Of a stretch of 61,264 nucleotides of DNA, positions 37,273 to 45,756 are shown in pieces. The stretch covers positions 1 through 61,264 of the forward strand of contig JADGNY010000020.1 in the NCBI GenBank assembly GCA_017883235.1. The letters run 5' to 3'. A program made the translations under genes and the position numbers. Positions within the stretch are counted from its first letter, which is position 1; every line of letters begins with the position of its first letter. The stretch comes from Thermoanaerobaculia bacterium. Its GTDB lineage: Bacteria > Acidobacteriota > Thermoanaerobaculia > Gp7-AA8. The notes under the pieces are model-generated. The model made no database searches. It saw only the letters and a program-made list of their open reading frames with translations, and was not told the origin of the DNA.

Positions 37273-38934
37273 TCAGCGCGTCGTCGAAGTCCCCTGCAAC
37301 GCCGGAGCCGGGGTGTTGCCGACGCCGACCGTTCCCGTCACGGCGAACACCGGCATCTTCTGCTGCAAGCCCTTCAGCGCAAACTCGCCGAGCGACTCCG
37401 TCTCGAAGCTGCCCATGATCCGGTCCATCGTGTTCTGCGAGATGACCACCTGTCCCGGCTTGGCCACGCCGCTCTCGAGCCGGGAGGCGATGTTCACCGA
37501 CGAGCCGAGCACCGTGTAGTCGACGCGCTTTTCCGTTCCGACGTTGCCGACGACGGCCAGGCCGCTGTTGATGCCGACGCGCACCATCACCGGCGGAAGA
37601 TCCGTCCGGGCGCGTTCCACGTTCCACTCGTTCACCATCCGCTGGAGCATCAGGCCAGTCAGCACGGCCCGGTCGGCGTGATCGTCCTGCGGCAACGGCG
37701 CGCCGAAGAAGGCCATCACCGCGTCGCCGATGAATTTGTCGAGCGTTCCGCCGTACGCGAAGATCGACTCCACCGCGCACGAGAAGAAGTGCGACAGGAA
37801 CTCCGCCACTTCCTCCGGCTTCTTCGTCTCCGAGACGGTGGTAAAGCCGCTGATGTCGGCAAAGAGGATCGACACGTCGGTGCTGCGCACTTCTGATTCC
37901 GTCGAGATCGAGCCCTTCACGATCTCGTCGACGACAGCCGGCGAGTGGTAGCGCTCCATGCGCGCGCGGATCTTGCGCTCTTCTTCGATCTTCTCCGCGA
38001 GCTGCGCCCGCTCGATGGCCACGGCGGCGAAGTTCGCCAGCGCCGTCAGCAGGTCGAGGTCCTCTTCCGTGAAGCTGCCGATGTGGATCGGCGAGTCCAC
38101 CTGCACCGCGCCGATGACCCGCTGCCGGTTCCAGAGAGGCACACACATCGCCGAACGAATGCCGTGAATGGCGATCGACTTCCCGCCGAGGAGACGCGCG
38201 TCTTCGAGGGCGTTGGAGGTCATCAGCGCCACCTGCTGCTGCGCAACCATCTTCAGGATCGTGCGCGAGATGGGGATGTCCTGCTGTTCCGCGCCGTCGA
38301 TGAACTTCGTCAGCTTCGGGATCGGATTCCCCTCTTCGTCGAAGAGGATGATCAGCCCGCGTTCGACCGGCAGGTAGCGGAAGATGATGTCCATGACGGT
38401 GGTGAGCACGACCTGCAGTTCTTCAGACGCCAGCAGCGCCTTGGCCACCTGCACCAGGACCTGGAAAATCTTCTCGCGCGACACCGCCGGCTCGCGCAGA
38501 CCAGGCTGCGACGGCGGCCTCGTGACCGGCCCTTTCTCAAGGGCCTCGGAGATGTCCAGTCCGAACTCGGAGTTGAAGTCCGAGATGCGCCGGATGACCG
38601 TGCCCGACGGGTTGTCGAACATCGAGTCGGCGTTGAAATCGACGGACGGCATCGCCCGCGCGTCGAGCAGCACCGACCCGACGGAGATCTTGTCCCCCGC
38701 CGCCACCTGCCCCTCGGCGACCAGGTTCCCGTTGAGCTTCACCCCGTTCGTCGACTTCAGATCGACGATCCACCAGTGCTCCCCCCGCAGTTCGAACTTC
38801 GCGTGCTTCCGCGACACCGAGGGGTGGTTGAGGATCAGATCATTCCCCTCGGTGCGCCCCACCGACAGCTCATCCTTCAGGTCCATGACCCGCGGCACGC
38901 CCAGATCAACGTAGTGAAGTTGGAGCTGCTCCAT
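37273..38934 (-). CDS. FHA-GAF-class III adenylate/guanylate cyclase
   Basis: 553 residues. FHA domain (about 20-90): LSVGRTEGNDLILNHPSVSR, KSTNGVKLNG. GAF domain (about 165-315). Cyclase domain (about 360-530) with metal Asp in SILFADISGFTTVSE, second Asp in DKFIGDAVMAFFGAP, and VGINSGLAVVGNVG with SSVNIASRLE. The FHA domain implies recruitment to phosphothreonine proteins. The product may be cAMP; nucleotide choice cannot be fixed by eye. No kinase gene is adjacent. Followed by lolD. Confidence 0.9.
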   Translation of the reverse strand: MEQLQLHYVDLGVPRVMDLKDELSVGRTEGNDLILNHPSVSRKHAKFELRGEHWWIVDLKSTNGVKLNGNLVAEGQVAAGDKISVGSVLLDARAMPSVDFNADSMFDNPSGTVIRRISDFNSEFGLDISEALEKGPVTRPPSQPGLREPAVSREKIFQVLVQVAKALLASEELQVVLTTVMDIIFRYLPVERGLIILFDEEGNPIPKLTKFIDGAEQQDIPISRTILKMVAQQQVALMTSNALEDARLLGGKSIAIHGIRSAMCVPLWNRQRVIGAVQVDSPIHIGSFTEEDLDLLTALANFAAVAIERAQLAEKIEEERKIRARMERYHSPAVVDEIVKGSISTESEVRSTDVSILFADISGFTTVSETKKPEEVAEFLSHFFSCAVESIFAYGGTLDKFIGDAVMAFFGAPLPQDDHADRAVLTGLMLQRMVNEWNVERARTDLPPVMVRVGINSGLAVVGNVGTEKRVDYTVLGSSVNIASRLESGVAKPGQVVISQNTMDRIMGSFETESLGEFALKGLQQKMPVFAVTGTVGVGNTPAPALQGTSTTR

Positions 38935-39150
38935 CGAGGGGGAGATTATAGCGGGTGCGCGCGGAGGCTCTGTCGCGAGAACGGAAGTGATTCGTCGGCA
39001 CGTGAGAACTCGAACAGATCGACCGGGTTCGCACCCGACAAGGCTTCGCGTTTAGGGATCACGGACGCGATACGGGCCGCAGCCGCTGCATTCGGACGCG
39101 CGTTGGGCACGTGCAATACTGCCTGCTATCAAGGCCCAAAGGCGAAGGCA
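38935..39150. other. Intergenic region ahead of the DUF3800 gene
   Basis: The 216 bp between divergent cyclase and DUF3800 genes hold no convincing gene. A short T-arm-like hairpin (CCGGGTTCGCACCCG) lies near 39023-39037. A purine-rich ribosome site (GGCGAAGG) precedes ATG 39151. Nothing else is seen. Confidence 0.5.
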
Positions 39151-39807
39151 ATGTCGCGAAAGTATGTATTTGCGGATGAGTGCGGCAATTTTGACTTCTC
39201 CTCCAAGCCTGGGGCAAGTCGATACTTTATTCTCGTTACGGTAACCGTTGACACGTGCTCGGTGGGGCAGCAACTGCTCGACCTTCGTCGAGACTTAGCC
39301 CTTCAAGGATTCGGCCTCGATCGAGAGTTTCATGCTGCACATGATCCCAAGCCAATGCGGGACAAGGTGTTTGCTGCAATCGCCACCTCGCCGATGCGAA
39401 TCGATGCGGTCATTCTCGAGAAGTCAAAGGCATACCCGTCCGTGCGCGTGAGCGATGAACGCTTTTACAAGACGGCTTGGTACCAGCACATGAAGTACGT
39501 TGCCCCGAAGATCGCCGTATCGACGGATGACCTTCTGGTCGTCAGCGCATCCATCGGATCGAACGCGAAGAAGAGGGCTTTCCACGCGGCAGTAACGGAC
39601 GTCATCCGACAGGTGTCGCCAACTGCCAAGGCCAGGGTGGCAAGCTGGAGCGCTGCGAGTGATCCGTGCTTGCAGGTGGCAGACTACTGCGCATGGGCGA
39701 TTCAGCGGAAGTGGGAAGCGGGAGATCGGCAGGGCTATGACTTGATCAAAGGCTTCGTCCAGACTGAATTTGATCTGTTCGCTTCAGGAACCAGGAAGTT
39801 TTACTAA
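39151..39807 (+). CDS. DUF3800 domain protein
   Basis: 218 residues from ATG 39151. The N-terminal KYVFADECGNFDFSS carries the conserved acidic DE of DUF3800, followed by RYFILVTVTVD, a DREFHAAHD segment and a late ADYCAWAIQRKWE with the conserved Asp. DUF3800 is thought to have an RNase H-like fold and often lies in mobile or defence-associated regions; its activity is not settled. Base composition looks less GC-rich than the neighbours, suggesting transfer. A strongly structured element begins 6 bp after the stop codon. Confidence 0.8.
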   Translation: MSRKYVFADECGNFDFSSKPGASRYFILVTVTVDTCSVGQQLLDLRRDLALQGFGLDREFHAAHDPKPMRDKVFAAIATSPMRIDAVILEKSKAYPSVRVSDERFYKTAWYQHMKYVAPKIAVSTDDLLVVSASIGSNAKKRAFHAAVTDVIRQVSPTAKARVASWSAASDPCLQVADYCAWAIQRKWEAGDRQGYDLIKGFVQTEFDLFASGTRKFY

Positions 39808-39812
39808 AAATC

Positions 39813-39896
39813 GAGACCGGCTACCCGTGTTGCCACGGGAGAGGCCGAAGGGCCTCTTGTCGCCGGTCTCTCTACTAACTCTTGACTTCCGTCAAG
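39813..39896 (+). ncRNA. Three-way-junction RNA candidate downstream of DUF3800
   Basis: A 9-bp closing stem (39813-39821 GAGACCGGC with 39862-39870 GCCGGTCTC) encloses two perfect 6-bp hairpins: 39824-39839 (CCCGTG/CACGGG, loop TTGC) and 39841-39856 (GAGGCC/GGCCTC, loop GAAG). A fourth hairpin follows at 39881-39896 (CTTGAC/GTCAAG, loop TTCC). Every stem is fully paired. Structured RNA motifs named after DUF3800 have been reported in the literature near such genes (Weinberg and colleagues, from memory); a match to a specific one is not verified. The strand is assumed from the neighbouring gene. Confidence 0.6.
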
Positions 39897-39999
39897 TGTA
39901 ACCGATCTCTCAAGCATTATCTGCCCGTGGAGATGAGAAAAAGTCTTGCTCTGACTTTCTGGTTACCACAGTGCTGATCACTTCAGACTCGACCATTAC

Positions 40000-41367
40000 C
40001 TACCCGATCGCCAACCCCTCAATATCCAACTCATGAACCGGCATCCCGAGCGTCCCCAGAGGCTCGCGAATCTGCTCCGCGTTGCCGACGATGACGATGA
40101 TGGCGCGATCGGGGTCGATGTACTTCTGCGCGACGTGTTCGACATCCGTCTTCGACACCGCGCCGATGTTCTCTCGGTAACGGTCGAAGTAGTCGGTGGG
40201 CAGATCGTAGAGCTCCATGTCGAGGAGGCGGCCGGCGATGTCGCTGGAGCTTTGGACGCTCGAGGGGAAGGAGCCCATCATGTAGTTCTTTGTGTCCTCG
40301 AGCTCCTGCGTCTCGACGTCGCCGGTGCGGATGCGGCGGAGCTCGGCAAGGACCTCGGTTACCGACTCGCGGGTGACTTCGTTGCGTACCGGAGCGCTGA
40401 CGACGAAGGGGCCGGCCTGGCGGCGGAAGGCGAACAGCGATCGCGCGCCGTAGGTGTAGCCGTGCTTCTCGCGGAGGTTGAGGTTGATGCGCGAATTGAA
40501 CACGCCGCCCAGGAGCGCGTTCATCACGGAGAGGGAGAAGTAGTCCTCCGTGCTGCGGGCGATGCCGATGTGGCCGATACGGATCTCCGACTGCACCGCG
40601 GTCGGGCGGTCGATGAGATAGATGCGGCTCGATTCGAACGTCTTCGGTGAGACTTCCGGCCGCGGCGGAATGTCGGCGGCGGGCCAGTCGTCGAAGAATC
40701 GCGAGGCCGTATCGAGCGCCGATTCGGTATTGACGTCGCCGGCGATCACGATCGAGCCGTTGTTGGGAACGTAGTGCGTGGCGAAGTAGCTGCGCACGTC
40801 GTCGACGGTGATCCTTGCGACTGACTGGGGATTGCCGATGATGGTGTTGCCGTAGGCGCCGCGTCCGTAGATGAGATTGGAGAAGCGCTTGCCGGCGATG
40901 GAGGCCGGCTCGTCGCGCTGCTGGATCAACTCCATCAGACGCTCGCTCTGCACGCGCTCCAGCGATGCCTGCGGCAGCATCGGACGGCGATTCACATCGG
41001 CGAAGATGGCGAAGGCCTCGGCGAAGGTGCGCGAAAGGGAATCAACTGAGATGAACGACGCGTCCCAGTCGGCGCCGCTGCCGAGGGAGGCGCCAAGTAG
41101 GCCGAGGTCCTCGGCGAGAAGGACGGCGTCGCGGATGCCGGCACCTTCGTCGAGCAGGGCCGCCGTGAGCGAAGCCAGGCCGGCCAGCTCGGGAGTGTCG
41201 AAATCAGCGCCCGAGCGGACGAGCGACCGGACCGAGACGAGCGGCGCGTTGTGATTCTCGGCCACGAGCAGACGCAGGCCGTTGTCCAGCGTGCGGCGGG
41301 CGACGTGCGGGAAGTGATACGGCCGCGGAGGCCCGGGTTGGGGAGCAACATTGCGGTCGAGTGTCAT
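40000..41367 (-). CDS. M16 family peptidase-like protein, non-catalytic subunit
   Basis: 455 residues. M16 fold (RTLDNGLRLLVAENHNAPLVSV), but the HxxEH zinc motif is replaced by LAGLASLTAALLDEG, so it cannot bind the catalytic zinc. It retains the C-terminal Arg/Tyr motif NLREKHGYTYGARS, which helps close around substrate. Together with the next gene upstream it forms the usual two-subunit arrangement of bacterial M16B peptidases. The start overlaps the partner's stop by 4 nt. Confidence 0.9.
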   Translation of the reverse strand: MTLDRNVAPQPGPPRPYHFPHVARRTLDNGLRLLVAENHNAPLVSVRSLVRSGADFDTPELAGLASLTAALLDEGAGIRDAVLLAEDLGLLGASLGSGADWDASFISVDSLSRTFAEAFAIFADVNRRPMLPQASLERVQSERLMELIQQRDEPASIAGKRFSNLIYGRGAYGNTIIGNPQSVARITVDDVRSYFATHYVPNNGSIVIAGDVNTESALDTASRFFDDWPAADIPPRPEVSPKTFESSRIYLIDRPTAVQSEIRIGHIGIARSTEDYFSLSVMNALLGGVFNSRINLNLREKHGYTYGARSLFAFRRQAGPFVVSAPVRNEVTRESVTEVLAELRRIRTGDVETQELEDTKNYMMGSFPSSVQSSSDIAGRLLDMELYDLPTDYFDRYRENIGAVSKTDVEHVAQKYIDPDRAIIVIVGNAEQIREPLGTLGMPVHELDIEGLAIG

Positions 41368-42620
41368 GCGTTCTCCGGGACGAACAGGCTGGTCACGCGA
41401 TTCTCGGCCACGAGGTACTGCCGCGCCACGCGCTGCAGATCGCCTCCCGTCGTGGTGCGGTACGGATCGAGCCAGGTATGGACCAGCGACGGATCGCTGA
41501 AGTAGGTCGCCATCATCCCGATCATGTCGGCGCGCGAGTCGTAGTTTTCGATCTGGTGCGCGTGCTCGACCTCGGCACGGTTCTTTGCCCGCGTCAGCTC
41601 GTCGGCCGTGATGCCGTCGCTGGCGATGCGCGCCAGCTCCACGTCGATGGCGCGCTCGATATCTTCGATGGCAACTCCCTCGTTCGCCGTCGCCTGCATC
41701 ATGAAAATGCCGGTGGCCTCGGTGGGGAGGACGTACGCGGAGACGTCGGTGGCGATCTGCTGCTCGAGCACGAGCGCCTTCTCCAGACGGCTGGCCTTAT
41801 CGCCGCTGAGGACGGCGCTGAGCAGATCGGCCGCGATCCAGTCGGGGTGGCCCATCTTCGGGAAGTGATAGAGCCGGTAGACGCGCGGAAGCTGCACGGG
41901 CGACGGGAAGACTTCCCGCCGTTCGCCGTTCAGCGGGCGGCGTTCGAGGTCAAAGGGGGGAAACGAGCCGCCGGCCGGGAGAGGGCCGAAGTACTGCTCG
42001 ACGAGAGCCTTCGCTTCGGCAGGAACGAAATCGCCGACCAGCGTCAGCGTAGCGTTGTCGGGTCGATACCAGGTGGCGAAGAACTCGCGGATGTCGTCGA
42101 GAGAGGCCGCGCCGAGGTCTTCCATCGAGCCGATGGTGGGCCAGTGGTAGGAGTAATCGGGATCGTAGCCGAGATTCAAAAGGCGCTCGAAGGCGGTGCC
42201 GTAGGGGACGTTGTCGTAGCGCTGTCTCCGCTCTTCCTTCACCACTTCGCGCTGGATGTCGAGCTTTTCCTGCGTCAGAGCGGGTAGGAAGTAGCCCATC
42301 CTGTCCGACTCCAGCCAGAGGCCGAGGGCGAGGTAATTCGAGGGGAGCGTCTCGAAGTAATTCGTCCGGTCGAAGAACGTCGTCCCATTCAGGACGCCGC
42401 CGACCGACTGCACGTAGCGGAAATGTTCGTTGTTGCCGACGTGCTCCGAGCCGGAGAAGAGCATGTGCTCGAAGAGGTGGGCGAACCCGGTCCGCCCGGG
42501 CCGCTCGTTCTTCGAGCCGACGTGGTACCAGAGATTGACCGCCACGAGCGGGGCGGAATGGTCTTCGTTGAGAACGACGCGGAGGCCGTTATCCAGCGTG
42601 TAGGTTTCGAGTTGGAGCAT
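41364..42620 (-). CDS. M16 family zinc peptidase, catalytic subunit
   Basis: 418 residues. The inverted zinc motif HLFEHMLF (HxxEH) is at about residue 48, and the distal glutamate is in REVVKEERRQRYDN. No signal peptide is visible, unlike many periplasmic M16B proteins, so it may be cytoplasmic. Likely degrades short peptides. Translationally coupled to the inactive partner. Confidence 0.92.
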   Translation of the reverse strand: MLQLETYTLDNGLRVVLNEDHSAPLVAVNLWYHVGSKNERPGRTGFAHLFEHMLFSGSEHVGNNEHFRYVQSVGGVLNGTTFFDRTNYFETLPSNYLALGLWLESDRMGYFLPALTQEKLDIQREVVKEERRQRYDNVPYGTAFERLLNLGYDPDYSYHWPTIGSMEDLGAASLDDIREFFATWYRPDNATLTLVGDFVPAEAKALVEQYFGPLPAGGSFPPFDLERRPLNGERREVFPSPVQLPRVYRLYHFPKMGHPDWIAADLLSAVLSGDKASRLEKALVLEQQIATDVSAYVLPTEATGIFMMQATANEGVAIEDIERAIDVELARIASDGITADELTRAKNRAEVEHAHQIENYDSRADMIGMMATYFSDPSLVHTWLDPYRTTTGGDLQRVARQYLVAENRVTSLFVPENA

Positions 42621-42647
42621 CGGCGAGGCCTTGTATCACGATCGGAA

Positions 42648-42815
42648 GGCAGAAGGCAGAAAGCAGAAGGCAGAAGGGAGAAGGCAGAAGGCAGAAAGCA
42701 GAAGGCAGAAAGCAGAAGGATGAAGGCAGAAGGATGAAGGATGAAGGCAGAAGTGAACGGGTGCTGGGTGATGGAACCAAATTCATCCTTCTGCCTTCTG
42801 CCTTCTGCCTTTATC
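42648..42815. repeat. Self-similar inverted repeat, AGAAGGCAGAAGG type
   Basis: A purine tract repeating GCAGAAGGCAGAAGG (42648-42740) is mirrored by CTTCTGCCTTCTGCCTTCTG at 42788-42815. It fills the gap between divergent M16 and deoxynucleoside kinase genes, including the kinase leader. Confidence 0.75.
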
Positions 42816-42824
42816 CTTTCGCAC

Positions 42825-43466
42825 GTGCCGCCTCTGCCGTTTCGTCATATCGCCGTCGAAGGGCCGATCGGCGTTGGGAAGACATCGCTGGTCAACCTGC
42901 TGGCGAAGCGGTTCCGCGGGACGAAGATCCTCGAGGACGTCGACAACCCGTTTCTGGCCGAGTTCTACAAAGACAAACGGGGTGCGGCCTTCCGGTGCCA
43001 GCTCTTCTTCCTGCTGTCGCGCTACGATCAGCAGCGGTCGATCTCGCAGCGGGACCTCTTCACCGAGCTGATCCTGGCCGACTATTCCTTCCCGAAAGAC
43101 AAGATCTTCGCCTACCTGACGCTGGAAGACTCGGAGCTGATGATCTACAACCGGCTCTACGAGATGCTGCGGGAAAGCGTGCCCAAACCGGACCTGGTCA
43201 TCTACTTGCAGGCTTCGCTTGATACACTACTCAAACGCGTGAAGAAGCGCGGAAAGGCATACGAGAAGTCGATCTCGCAGGAGTACTTGAAAGAGATCAG
43301 CGAGGCGTACTCGCACTACTTTTACCGGTACGACGAGACGCCATTGCTGGTCGTGAACACGAACGAGATCGATTTCGTCAACACTCCCGAGCATTTCGAT
43401 CAGCTCATCGAGCAGATCCGAAATGCAAAGAAGGGAACGCAGTACTACGTACCGCTTGGATCCTGA
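42825..43466 (+). CDS. Deoxynucleoside kinase
   Basis: 213 residues from GTG 42825; the open frame further upstream is repeat sequence. P-loop AVEGPIGVGKTSLVNLL, the ILEDVDNPFLAEFY and CQLFFLLSRYDQ segments and the LILADYSFPKDKIFA stretch match the deoxyadenosine/deoxyguanosine kinase family; the LID region includes KKRGKAYEKSIS. Salvages deoxynucleosides in the cytosol. Lies 140 bp ahead of panB on the same strand, separated by a repeat. Confidence 0.85.
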   Translation: MPPLPFRHIAVEGPIGVGKTSLVNLLAKRFRGTKILEDVDNPFLAEFYKDKRGAAFRCQLFFLLSRYDQQRSISQRDLFTELILADYSFPKDKIFAYLTLEDSELMIYNRLYEMLRESVPKPDLVIYLQASLDTLLKRVKKRGKAYEKSISQEYLKEISEAYSHYFYRYDETPLLVVNTNEIDFVNTPEHFDQLIEQIRNAKKGTQYYVPLGS

Positions 43467-43481
43467 GTCGACGGACCGAGA

Positions 43482-43590
43482 CGGGAAGCAGTGGATTGGT
43501 AGATTGGTAGGTTAGTGGGTTTGTGATCGGGAGAACCAGCCTGATCGACGAATCGACTAATCTACTAATCACTCGTCACTCTCCTCGCTC
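43482..43590. repeat. Self-similar inverted repeat, GATTGGTAGATTGGTAG type
   Basis: The left side GTGGATTGGTAGATTGGTAG pairs in shifted register with GACGAATCGACTAATCTACT on the right. It is related to the element at 29203-29300. Located between the kinase and panB. Confidence 0.65.
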
Positions 43591-43606
43591 GGCCCAAGGA
43601 GGAGAG

Positions 43607-44482
43607 ATGAGCAACAAACACATCACCGTCCCGTCCATCCGCGCCATGAAGGGCGCAACGCGCATCGGGATGATCACCGCGTATGACTATCCGAGCGCGA
43701 AGGTGGCCGATGCCGCCGGTTGCGACATCATCCTGGTCGGCGATTCCCTCGGTATGGTCGTCCTCGGCTATCCTGACACGCTGAGCGTGACGATGGACGA
43801 CATGGTCCACCACACGCGCGCGGCCGTGCGCGGAGCCTCGCAGGCGCTCGTCGTCGGCGACATGCCGTACCTCTCGTACCATGTGTCGGTGGAGGAGTCG
43901 GTGCGCAATGCCGGCCGCTTCATCCAGGCGGGCGCCCATGCGGTGAAGGTCGAGGGGGGGAAGGCCTCGCGGATCCGCGTGATCGAAGCGATCCTCGATG
44001 CCGAGATCCCGGTGATGGGCCACATCGGTCTCACGCCGCAGTCGGTCAACACCCTCGGCGGGTTCAAGCTGCAAGGCAAGAATCTCGACGATGCCCGCCG
44101 GCTGGTCGAAGAGGCGCAGGCACTCGATCAGGCCGGCTGCTTCTCGATCGTGCTTGAGTGCGTCCCCTCGGAACTGGCCGCGATGATCACCGAGCGCGTG
44201 TCGGTGCCGACGATCGGGATCGGCGCCGGCCCCGCCTGCGACGGGCAGGTGCTCGTCTTTCACGATCTCCTCGGCCTGTACGACGGCCACACGGCGAAGT
44301 TCGTCCGGCGTTACGCGAACATCGCCGACGAGATGCGCGCTGCGATCGAGCACTACCTCGCCGACGTGCGCGACGGCAGCTTCCCCGACGACGTGAAAGA
44401 GTCGTTCCACGCCGCGAGCGCGGACGAGTTGCGGGAGTTGTACGGCGAGGGCGTCGTGATCGAGATGCCGAAGGCGCAATAA
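43607..44482 (+). CDS. panB: 3-methyl-2-oxobutanoate hydroxymethyltransferase
   Basis: 291 residues from ATG 43607, with strong ribosome site AAGGAGGAG. TIM-barrel motifs: MITAYDYPSAKVAD, ILVGDSLGMVVLGY (metal Asp), GDMPYLSYHVS, AVKVEGGKA, GHIGLTPQS and the catalytic glutamate region ECVPSELA. Adds a hydroxymethyl group from methylene-THF to ketoisovalerate, first step of pantothenate synthesis. Upstream open frame is repeat. Confidence 0.96.
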   Translation: MSNKHITVPSIRAMKGATRIGMITAYDYPSAKVADAAGCDIILVGDSLGMVVLGYPDTLSVTMDDMVHHTRAAVRGASQALVVGDMPYLSYHVSVEESVRNAGRFIQAGAHAVKVEGGKASRIRVIEAILDAEIPVMGHIGLTPQSVNTLGGFKLQGKNLDDARRLVEEAQALDQAGCFSIVLECVPSELAAMITERVSVPTIGIGAGPACDGQVLVFHDLLGLYDGHTAKFVRRYANIADEMRAAIEHYLADVRDGSFPDDVKESFHAASADELRELYGEGVVIEMPKAQ

Positions 44483-44500
44483 GGGTTACTGGGTTCGGAA

Positions 44501-44742
44501 ATTCATCCTGACGGTGAGCGCAGCGAGCCTGTCAGGATCTCCGGTGAGAGCGCGCGGCAGTCGGTTCCAGCAGAGCCCTCGCGATTCCACCGGAGATCCT
44601 GATTCCGAAATTCATCCTGACGGTGAGCGCAGCGAGCCTGTCAGGATCTCCGGTGAGAGCGCGCGGCAGTTGGTTCCAGCAGAGCCCTCGCGATTCCACC
44701 GGAGATCCTGACGGGCTCGCTACGCTCACCGTCAGGATGAAC
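44501..44742. repeat. Compound repeat, family B: 109-bp tandem plus inverted arm
   Basis: Two copies of a 109-bp unit start at 44501 and 44610 (one mismatch over about 100 nt). Each has an internal inverted pair (TCAGGATCTCCGGTG; CACCGGAGATCCTGA). The block ends with the reverse complement (44711-44741) of its own beginning TTCATCCTGACGGTGAGCG. A single related element lies at 45613-45740. Confidence 0.9.
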
Positions 44743-44768
44743 TTCTGAACCGAGCAACCCAGCAACCC

Positions 44769-45623
44769 ATGCAAACGACAACCACGATATCCGCAGCTCG
44801 TGAAGCGATCGCCCGCGCGCGCGATTCAGGCAGAACCATCGCCTTTATCCCTACGATGGGCTTTCTCCACGAAGGCCATCTCTCGCTGATCGACGCCGCG
44901 CGCGACAACGGCGCGGAGTTCATCGTCGTCTCGATCTTCGTCAACCCGAAACAATTCGGACCGAATGAAGACTTTGCGCGCTATCCGCGCGACGAGGAGC
45001 GCGATCGGGAGCTGCTGGCGGGGAAAGACGTCGATCTCCTCTTTCTGCCGTCCACCGGGATCATGTATCCGCCGGGCTCACAGACGACGGTGTCGGCCGG
45101 AGCGGTGGCCAGGCCACTCGAAGGCGAGCGGCGTCCCGGACACTTCGAGGGCGTAGCCACGGTGGTCCTGAAGCTGTTCAACATCGTCCAGCCCGATCTG
45201 GCGGTTTTCGGACGGAAGGACGCGCAGCAGTGCGCGGTGATCGATCGGATGGTCCGCGATCTCGATGTCCCGGTGCGGCTCCTCTTCGCCGAGACCGCGC
45301 GCGAGCACGACGGCCTGGCTCGGTCGTCGCGCAACAGCTACCTGTCTCCGGACGAACGAAAACTCGCGCCGGCGTTGCATCGCGCACTGCGGGCAGGGGA
45401 GCAGGCCGTCATCCGCGGTATCCGGGACGTGAGCGCCATCGAGACACTGATGCGAAGGATGATCGAGGAGACGCCCGGAATCGAGATCGATTACCTCGCC
45501 GCCGTCGATCCGGAGACCTTCCTGCCGCCGGCCGATTTCCGGAGCGGCGTCCTCCTCGTTGGCGCGGTACGGGTCGGGCGGACGCGGCTGATTGATAACG
45601 TGCGCGTTGTTAATTCATCCTGA
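44769..45623 (+). CDS. panC: Pantothenate synthetase
   Basis: 284 residues, full length. Nucleotidyltransferase motifs: IPTMGFLHEGHLSLI (HIGH-like), VSIFVNPKQFGPNED, GVATVVLKLFNIV, FGRKDAQQ and SSRNSYLSPDE (KMSK-like). Joins pantoate and beta-alanine using ATP in the cytosol. The stop lies inside the family B repeat that follows, whose first bases provide the last codons. Confidence 0.96.
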   Translation: MQTTTTISAAREAIARARDSGRTIAFIPTMGFLHEGHLSLIDAARDNGAEFIVVSIFVNPKQFGPNEDFARYPRDEERDRELLAGKDVDLLFLPSTGIMYPPGSQTTVSAGAVARPLEGERRPGHFEGVATVVLKLFNIVQPDLAVFGRKDAQQCAVIDRMVRDLDVPVRLLFAETAREHDGLARSSRNSYLSPDERKLAPALHRALRAGEQAVIRGIRDVSAIETLMRRMIEETPGIEIDYLAAVDPETFLPPADFRSGVLLVGAVRVGRTRLIDNVRVVNSS

Positions 45624-45740
45624 CGGCGAGCGAAGCGAGCCTGTCAGGATCTCCGGTGGCACCGCGAGATCCCTGCTGAAACCAACCGATGCGCGAATTC
45701 ACCGGAGATCCTGACGACTCGCTGGCGCGAGTCGCAGGAT
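45613..45740. repeat. Family B repeat, single copy
   Basis: Starts ATTCATCCTGACGGCGAGCG and includes CAGGATCTCCGGTGG and CACCGGAGATCCTGACG, matching the units at 44501 and 44610 at their ends but with a different centre. It fills the gap between panC and the panD-like gene and overlaps the last codons of panC. Confidence 0.85.
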
Positions 45741-45756
45741 AGACTTTTAGAAAATC

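Noticed and set aside
39021-39039. T-arm-like hairpin suggesting a tRNA
   Set aside because: The loop TTCGCAC lacks the conserved A58, and no acceptor, D or anticodon arms can be drawn around it.
42648-42815. Coding sequence upstream of the deoxynucleoside kinase start
   Set aside because: The in-frame extension is low-complexity repeat; the P-loop begins about a dozen residues after GTG 42825, as in homologues.
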